A stretch of 64,000 nucleotides of DNA, taken from positions 2,972,501 to 3,036,500 of the forward strand of contig NZ_AP024620.1 in assembly GCF_023734095.1 (NCBI RefSeq). The letters run 5' to 3'. This stretch comes from Moorella sp. Hama-1 (GTDB lineage Bacteria > Bacillota > DSM-521 > Neomoorellales > Neomoorellaceae). The position numbers and the translations under genes are program-made. The notes below the pieces were generated by a model, which made no database searches, was not told where the DNA came from, and was given only the letters and a program-made list of their open reading frames with translations. Numbering within the stretch: the stretch's first letter is position 1; each line of letters begins with the position of its first letter. Positions 59,004 to 64,000 of the stretch are shown piece by piece.

Positions 59004-60725
59004 TCAAATTATATTGCTGGTGCTACCCTGCTCCATGCGTTTCGTGAGGAACAGTGCTACTAAGATCAGGAGTATCTGCAAAACGCCATAGGCTGCCGCA
59101 GTGCCAAATTCAAAGGAATACATGCGATTATTAATCTCTACGGATATGGGCCGGCTGCTGTGGGTATAGATCAAAATCGAAGCGACAAACTCCCCTACGC
59201 CCTGGACAAAGGCCATGAGCGCGCCTCCAACTACGCCGCGCAACATTAAAGGCAGGGTCACCCGGCGGAAACTATAGCACCAGCTGGCGCCCAGGTTGCG
59301 TGCAGCTTCCTCAAGGCTGGGGTCTAGCTGGGCCAGGGCTGCCGCACTGGAGCGGAATACAAGGGGGGCAAAACGGACAAAGTAGGCCAGGGGTAAAATC
59401 CAGAAAGTTCCTACCAGTACCTGTCCCAGGCTAAACATAGAAGGCCGGTTGAAGGCTGTAATCAGGTTAATACCCACCACCGTGCCGGGCAGGGCCCATG
59501 GCAGCATGACGGCAGCGTCTAAGAGCCCTTTCCCCTTAAAGGCCAAGCGCGTCACCACGTAAGCAGCGGCAACGCCCAGAATAATATCTCCGCCGGCGGC
59601 AATAGTACTCATTTCCAGGCTGTTGCGGATGGGCTCCCAGGCACGGGGATCGGTAAACAGGCGGACGTAATTCTCCAGGGTATATTGGGGAGGCAAAACC
59701 TGCACCGTCCAGGTAGTATCTTTGGAAAAGGATATCAGTACCAAGGTCAGGATTGGCAACAGCAGTAAAATGACGGCGAGTACCGCCCCTGTTATGGCCA
59801 GGTAGCGCATAACCGGATTCCGGACTTCCATGCGGAGGGCAGTCACCCCTTTAGACAGGCTACGGTAGGTCCGCCTCCCCTGATACCAGCGCATCAGCAC
59901 CAGGAAGGTAATGGAAACCGCCGAAAGGATGGTTGACTGGGCTGAAGCCAGAGCCAGATTGCCATTGGTCCGGGAGATATAGATTTGCATGGTCATAGTC
60001 CGGTCGACGCCAAAAATCAGCGGGGCAGTGTACGAAGCCATAGAGATCATAAAAACCAATAGCGAGCCGGCAACCAGCGCGGGAGTAAGCATGGGCAGGA
60101 TTACCCTCGTCCAGACCTGCCAGCGGCGCGCCCCCAGGTTATAAGCCGCCTCTTCTATTGAAGGGTCCATCCCTGCAAAAGCCGCCGCAGCGGATAAATA
60201 AAAGTAGGGATACATGGTAAAGGTGTGGACCATCAGGACGCCGCCAATGCCCTTGAGGGCAAACGGAACTCTTTCCAGCCCGAACAGTACTTGCAAGCCG
60301 CGGGGAATTATACCGCTTTCGGAAAAGAGGAACATAAAAGTGAGAACACCAATCAGCGGCGGTAGGGCCATAGGTACCAGGGCCAGGGTTTCCAGCAACT
60401 TTCGCCCTGGAAACTCGAAACGGTGGAGTAAAAACGCCAGGCCGACACCAACCGCGCTTGTGGTTAACACGCTAAGAACTGAAATCAAGAGGCTGGTAAA
60501 AAGGGCCTCCAGGTTAGCACCCCAATGAAAAAATTCCCGGTAATGCGCAAGGGTTAAGCCACCTTCAGGGGTAGTAACGCTGGATAAAAATGTGGCCAGC
60601 AAAGGTTGCACCACATAGCCCCAGAGCACCAGCACCAGGGGGGCTATGATAACATAGGTAAATAGGGGGGAGGTAGTGGCGCGCTGCCAGCTATCGGTCC
60701 AGGTGTGCCTTGACATCCTTCTCAC
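59004..60725 (-). CDS. ABC importer permease, two fused BPD domains (FbpB-like)
   Basis: 573 residues with 12 predicted helices in two homologous halves. Each half has the EAA loop that meets the ATPase: EEAAYNLGARRWQVWTRVIL and EEAARNLGASWCYSFRRVTL. Such fused permeases serve the iron(III), thiamine, phosphonate and related importers. The start overlaps the ATPase stop through GTGA. An ATG at 60716 is an alternative start. Confidence 0.9.
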   Translation of the reverse strand: MRRMSRHTWTDSWQRATTSPLFTYVIIAPLVLVLWGYVVQPLLATFLSSVTTPEGGLTLAHYREFFHWGANLEALFTSLLISVLSVLTTSAVGVGLAFLLHRFEFPGRKLLETLALVPMALPPLIGVLTFMFLFSESGIIPRGLQVLFGLERVPFALKGIGGVLMVHTFTMYPYFYLSAAAAFAGMDPSIEEAAYNLGARRWQVWTRVILPMLTPALVAGSLLVFMISMASYTAPLIFGVDRTMTMQIYISRTNGNLALASAQSTILSAVSITFLVLMRWYQGRRTYRSLSKGVTALRMEVRNPVMRYLAITGAVLAVILLLLPILTLVLISFSKDTTWTVQVLPPQYTLENYVRLFTDPRAWEPIRNSLEMSTIAAGGDIILGVAAAYVVTRLAFKGKGLLDAAVMLPWALPGTVVGINLITAFNRPSMFSLGQVLVGTFWILPLAYFVRFAPLVFRSSAAALAQLDPSLEEAARNLGASWCYSFRRVTLPLMLRGVVGGALMAFVQGVGEFVASILIYTHSSRPISVEINNRMYSFEFGTAAAYGVLQILLILVALFLTKRMEQGSTSNII

Positions 60726-61801
60726 TCCACCAGGTAGATTCTTTCCGGGGGAAGCTTTAGCTTAATGGGATCATCCTTGCGCCGTAGCTCGCCCTCGGAG
60801 GCCGCAACTGAAGCCACCAGCTTTAAATTATTAACACCGACGGTATATTCAGTGTAGGCGCCGCCAAATTCCACCCCTAAAACCGTTCCCGCCAGCACAT
60901 TATCCATTTCGCCGGGTTGCGCCAACTGAATTCCTTCCGGTCGCACCGCCAGCAAGACGCGGTTGCCGGGGATTACTTTCACCGGCGGGTTACGGCGCTC
61001 CAGCTCTACCCGGATTACAAGATCGTCAGCAACCTTCACCAACCCCCGGTGTCCATCTATCCTGTCAACAACACCCTCGAGCAGGTTGCTCTTACCAATA
61101 AAGGTGGCTACAAACCGGGTAGCCGGCCGGTGATAAATCTCCGGTGGTGTGCCCACCTGGTGAACCCGCCCCCCCTCCATGACGGCAATGCGGTCGGAAA
61201 TGGCCATGGCTTCTGCCTGGTCGTGGGTGACATAAATGGCTGTAATGCCAGACGCCAACTGTAACCGTCGAATTTCTGTGCGCGTTTCTTCTCGCAGTTT
61301 GGCATCAAGATTGGAAAGGGGTTCATCTAAAAGAAGTAAATTAGGTTGAATCACCAGCGCCCTGGCCAAGGCCACCCGCTGCTGTTGCCCCCCCGAAAGC
61401 TGGTCAATACGGCGCCCTTCCATCCCGGCGAGCCTTACCTGGGCAAGGGCGGCAGCAACACGCTGGCGAATTTGGGCCTGCGGGATCTTGCGGACCCGCA
61501 GGCCAAAGGCTACATTTTCAAATACCGTCATGTGAGGAAAGAGGGCGTAGTTTTGGAAGACCATCCCCGTACCGCGATCGTTGGGCGGTACATGAGTGAC
61601 ATCGCGGTCGTCAAAGAAAATACTCCCCGCCGAAGGATAATTAAAACCGGCTATCATACGCAAAGTGGTTGTTTTGCCGCAACCAGACGGCCCCAGGAGA
61701 GTAAAAAACTCGCCGGCGCGAATGGTCAGGTTGATATCCTTGACCACAACGTTGCCACCGGGAAAGACTTTAGAAACGTCTTTCAGGATAACTGTAATCA
61801 C
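60722..61801 (-). CDS. ABC importer ATP-binding protein (PotA/FbpC/UgpC type)
   Basis: 359 residues, GTG start. Walker A GPSGCGKTTTLRMIAG, signature LSGGQQQRVALARAL, Walker B LLLLDEPLSNLD and the H-loop VTHDQAEAMAISD are complete. The C-terminal TOBE domain (about 270-355) is typical of the CUT1/FbpC/PotA group. It starts three bases after the binding-protein gene and overlaps the permease gene. Confidence 0.93.
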   Translation of the reverse strand: MITVILKDVSKVFPGGNVVVKDINLTIRAGEFFTLLGPSGCGKTTTLRMIAGFNYPSAGSIFFDDRDVTHVPPNDRGTGMVFQNYALFPHMTVFENVAFGLRVRKIPQAQIRQRVAAALAQVRLAGMEGRRIDQLSGGQQQRVALARALVIQPNLLLLDEPLSNLDAKLREETRTEIRRLQLASGITAIYVTHDQAEAMAISDRIAVMEGGRVHQVGTPPEIYHRPATRFVATFIGKSNLLEGVVDRIDGHRGLVKVADDLVIRVELERRNPPVKVIPGNRVLLAVRPEGIQLAQPGEMDNVLAGTVLGVEFGGAYTEYTVGVNNLKLVASVAASEGELRRKDDPIKLKLPPERIYLVE

Positions 61802-61803
61802 AG

Positions 61804-62886
61804 TTATTGCCCGCCTTTACCCTTGATATTTTGATCCCAGTACTCGATCCATTCCTTCTCTTTAGCCGCCATCATATCCCAGTTCAAGTCCAAGGCCTTT
61901 AAATTTACCCCTTTCAGCCACTGGGGTAGTTGGGCCTCGTCTATCTTTATAGCCGGGATCTGGAATGCCTTCTCGGCTAACTCCACCTGCATTTTCTCTT
62001 CAAATAAGAACTCAAGAAACTTCTCTGCCGCTTTGGGATGTTTGGCTCCTTTTATCATCGCCACCCCGTCAACCAGGATGGGAGCCCCGCTGGTAGGTAT
62101 CACATAGCCAAATGGCATTCCCTTCTGGTCTTTTTGAATAAGGATATCCTGCATATTCCAAAGGCTCAGGATACCCTCTTGCCGCGCCAGCTTCAAATAC
62201 AGCGTCGTTGGATTAGGCGTATACTCCTTGGTATTCGCATCCAACTTCTTCAGCCATTCAAATCCCCGGTCAGGTTTCCCGTCTTCTTTGAAAAAGCGAT
62301 AAATCATCGCCGCATAAATCGTGCGCATCGTCCCGGAAGCAGCAACACCGCGAATCACAATCTTGTCCTTCCATTTAGCATCCAGCAAATCGTCCCAGTC
62401 TTTAGGCACTTCCTGGGGCTTAAGCGCCTCGGTGTTATACATGATTACTTCAGGCAGGAGAATTTCTCCATACCACACCCCGTTAGGATCTTTATACGCA
62501 GCTGGTATCTTTTCGGCAAAGCTAGGCTTCAACGTTGCCAGCAATCCTTCTTTCGCCGCCAGCCCCAGCGCTTGCTGCGTACCACCCCACCACACGTCTC
62601 CCTGCGGGTTCTCCTTCTCGGCCCTGACACGCTCCAGAATTTCCTGCCCCCCCATGCTCAGCACCTGGATCTGGCCTTTGTACTCCGGGTACCTCTCCTC
62701 AAACCTGGGTATCACTATATCGGTGACTCCTTTTTCCCGGGCGGTATAAATCACCAGCTTGTTCTCTTCTGCTCCCTGTCCTGCTTTGCTTCCCGGCGTC
62801 TGGCTCGCCTTTTGCCCGCCGCATCCTGTTGTGATGACAGCCAGTAGCAACAGTACGCTAAATACCCATAATTTTCGCCTTTGCAT
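61804..62886 (-). CDS. ABC importer substrate-binding lipoprotein
   Basis: 360 residues from the ATG at 62886, set by GGAAGGAGTG. The longer frame to 63027 is non-coding leader. The signal peptide ends in a lipobox, LLAVITTGCGG, with the acylated cysteine. The mature part belongs to extracellular solute-binding family 1, the group of iron(III), phosphonate and small-polyol binding proteins (VIYTAREKGVTDIVIPRFEE at the start). It lacks an obvious pair of adjacent tyrosines for Fe3+, so a non-iron cargo is plausible, but this is weak evidence. Confidence 0.88.
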   Translation of the reverse strand: MQRRKLWVFSVLLLLAVITTGCGGQKASQTPGSKAGQGAEENKLVIYTAREKGVTDIVIPRFEERYPEYKGQIQVLSMGGQEILERVRAEKENPQGDVWWGGTQQALGLAAKEGLLATLKPSFAEKIPAAYKDPNGVWYGEILLPEVIMYNTEALKPQEVPKDWDDLLDAKWKDKIVIRGVAASGTMRTIYAAMIYRFFKEDGKPDRGFEWLKKLDANTKEYTPNPTTLYLKLARQEGILSLWNMQDILIQKDQKGMPFGYVIPTSGAPILVDGVAMIKGAKHPKAAEKFLEFLFEEKMQVELAEKAFQIPAIKIDEAQLPQWLKGVNLKALDLNWDMMAAKEKEWIEYWDQNIKGKGGQ

Positions 62887-62998
62887 CAATAACGCACTCC
62901 TTCCCTTTTTCTTTTTGCCTGTTTCTGTTGACTTAAATGCCCAACACCTGCTTGCCTTTCTCCGGATATCACCCCCTCCAGGCGCTATCTGTAGAGGT

Positions 62999-64000
62999 TT
63001 AAAACAAGTTATCATAAACGTAATCAAGGGCTACGGCAAAAGTTCCGAACAGTCCTGTTTTTTCCTGAAGAGAAGAGAAAAGGATTTGGGGCGACTGACT
63101 AATAATCGCGCTTACAGTCTCCCGTAGTTTAGTCAAAAAAATTTCCCCTGCCGCCAGCACTTCGCCCCCCACAACAATCAATTCCACATCCAGCACCTGC
63201 TGCAGGTTGGCCACGGCCAGGCCTACCCACCCGGCCATCCTTTCCAGCAGCTCCCGGGCGTCTTCATCCCCCAGGCTGGCAGCCTGGCAAACCAGGCGAA
63301 AATCCAGACGGCTGATTTCACCGCGGCAGAGGCCCAGGAGCAGGCCGGGTTTGCCGGTAGTGACTACCCGCCGCGCCTGTTCGACTACTGCGGCCGTCGA
63401 GGCAATTGTCTCCAGGTGGCCATACTGGCGATAAGTGGCTTGCAGGGCTTCTGCCCCCAGGGCCATAAACCCAATCTCGCCGGCAGCCCCGCGGCAACCT
63501 TCCAGCAGTTGCCCGTTGAGAATAATACCCGCGCCAATACCCAGACCCACGCTGATATAAGCCAGGTTATTTATACCCCGGCCTTGTCCCCGCCAGAACT
63601 CGCCCAGGGCGGCGGTATTAACGTCGTTTTTGACAATAACCGGAGCGGTAAAGTGGGCCTGGAAGGCTTTTTCCGGGCGCAGCCCCTCCCAGTCAAAGGA
63701 ACGAGCCACCATTTTTACCAGGCCGGTGGCCGGGTCGTAAACGCCGGGCACGGCCAGGGCAATGGCTGCCAGCAACTGGCTATCAATACTTTTAGCGCGG
63801 CACAGGTCTTTTATAGCCCCGGCCACCCGGTTGATGACGCTTTCCCCCGCTTCCCCGTGGGTAAAGGTTAATGTTGTCTCGCCAATCAGATCCCCGTTCA
63901 GGTTGCCCAGGGCAATGCCAATTTCCTGCTTGCCCAGATCCACACCGGCGACATAGCGGTAGTTAGGATTCAGGGCCAGGAGGATTGGCCGGCGACCACC
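62999..64000 (-). CDS. ROK-family regulator (partial, cut by the right edge)
   Basis: The open frame continues to the last base with no start, so the N-terminal part is outside. What is visible is the ROK fold: GVDLGKQEIGIAL for ATP/phosphate, VKNDVNTAALGEF, a glycine-rich ISVGLGIGAGIILNG and the C-terminal half. The sequence before GVDLG (LALNPNYRYVA) looks like the link from an N-terminal helix-turn-helix in NagC/XylR-type repressors, so a regulator is more likely than a kinase. The usual ROK zinc cysteines (CxCGxxGC) are missing after the EIGF segment. It probably controls the operon that follows on the same strand. Confidence 0.8.
   Translation of the reverse strand, partial: GGRRPILLALNPNYRYVAGVDLGKQEIGIALGNLNGDLIGETTLTFTHGEAGESVINRVAGAIKDLCRAKSIDSQLLAAIALAVPGVYDPATGLVKMVARSFDWEGLRPEKAFQAHFTAPVIVKNDVNTAALGEFWRGQGRGINNLAYISVGLGIGAGIILNGQLLEGCRGAAGEIGFMALGAEALQATYRQYGHLETIASTAAVVEQARRVVTTGKPGLLLGLCRGEISRLDFRLVCQAASLGDEDARELLERMAGWVGLAVANLQQVLDVELIVVGGEVLAAGEIFLTKLRETVSAIISQSPQILFSSLQEKTGLFGTFAVALDYVYDNLF

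Overview
The window reads as a chromosomal segment of a moderately GC-rich, anaerobic Firmicute, most like Moorella or a close relative of the thermophilic acetogens (inference from gene content and style, not from a marker gene). Pointers are strong AGGAGG-type ribosome sites, frequent GTG/TTG starts, ferredoxin-linked 2-oxoacid oxidoreductases (KorABC, IorAB), an Fe-S class I fumarase/tartrate dehydratase pair, AmmeMemoRadiSam genes, CwlD and sigma-54 regulation. There is no rRNA, tRNA or CRISPR array that I can see.

Layout. 0.4-1.8 kb: a FadR-type regulator and an orphan 5'-truncated HepT-like gene. 1.8-8.0 kb (minus): flavoprotein/ferredoxin subunit, KorABC and SucCD in one operon, which could carry a 2-oxoacid through acyl-CoA to acid plus ATP. 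8.3-12.5 kb: MFS carrier, LUD-domain protein, LysR regulator (probable CTG start) and divergent TSUP exporter. 12.5-15.7 kb: pyrimidine-nucleoside phosphorylase and a soluble CZB chemoreceptor. 15.7-22 kb (minus): a probable aryl-acid module (Na+ symporter, PaaK ligase, IorAB), with a small toxin/antisense-RNA module immediately after paaK and another immediately after iorB. 22-27.5 kb: a defence-like island with a DUF1156-type DNA methyltransferase, small ORFs, an IS1634-like element and the MNT/HepT pair it broke. 27.7-29.3 kb: fumarase-type alpha and beta subunits. 29.5-37.9 kb (minus): complete arginine operon argCJBDFGH with an ARG-box-like promoter. 38-47 kb: MFS pump, SH3-type membrane protein, M20 amidohydrolase, M29-like aminopeptidase, AmmeMemoRadiSam genes and cwlD. 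47.3-48.7 kb: an ISNCY/IS1202-like element inserted just upstream of the promoter of a DrrAB-type ABC exporter. 50.7-55.5 kb: Na+ symporter, OsmC protein and a CBS-PAS sigma-54 activator, linked by a near-perfect -24/-12 promoter and a duplicated dyad that looks like the activator's site. 55.6-64 kb (minus): ROK regulator (cut by the edge), ABC importer, argininosuccinate-lyase-like protein, PfkB kinase and NagB, an unusual combination that suggests an uncharacterised catabolic pathway.

The most interesting system is the duplicated type I toxin-antitoxin-like module at 15.66-16.07 kb and 18.77-19.18 kb. Each copy has a 29-residue hydrophobic peptide gene on the minus strand, its own promoter, a leader hairpin that buries the Shine-Dalgarno sequence, a minus-strand terminator, and a convergent plus-strand small RNA of about 100 nt driven by a TTGACA-N17-GATAAT promoter and ending in a strong terminator. 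The small RNA is fully antisense to the toxin 3' UTR and also carries a conserved GGCCCCACC segment that can pair with the toxin ribosome site. Synonymous changes in the peptide and compensatory changes in the terminator stem show that both peptide and RNA structure have been kept.
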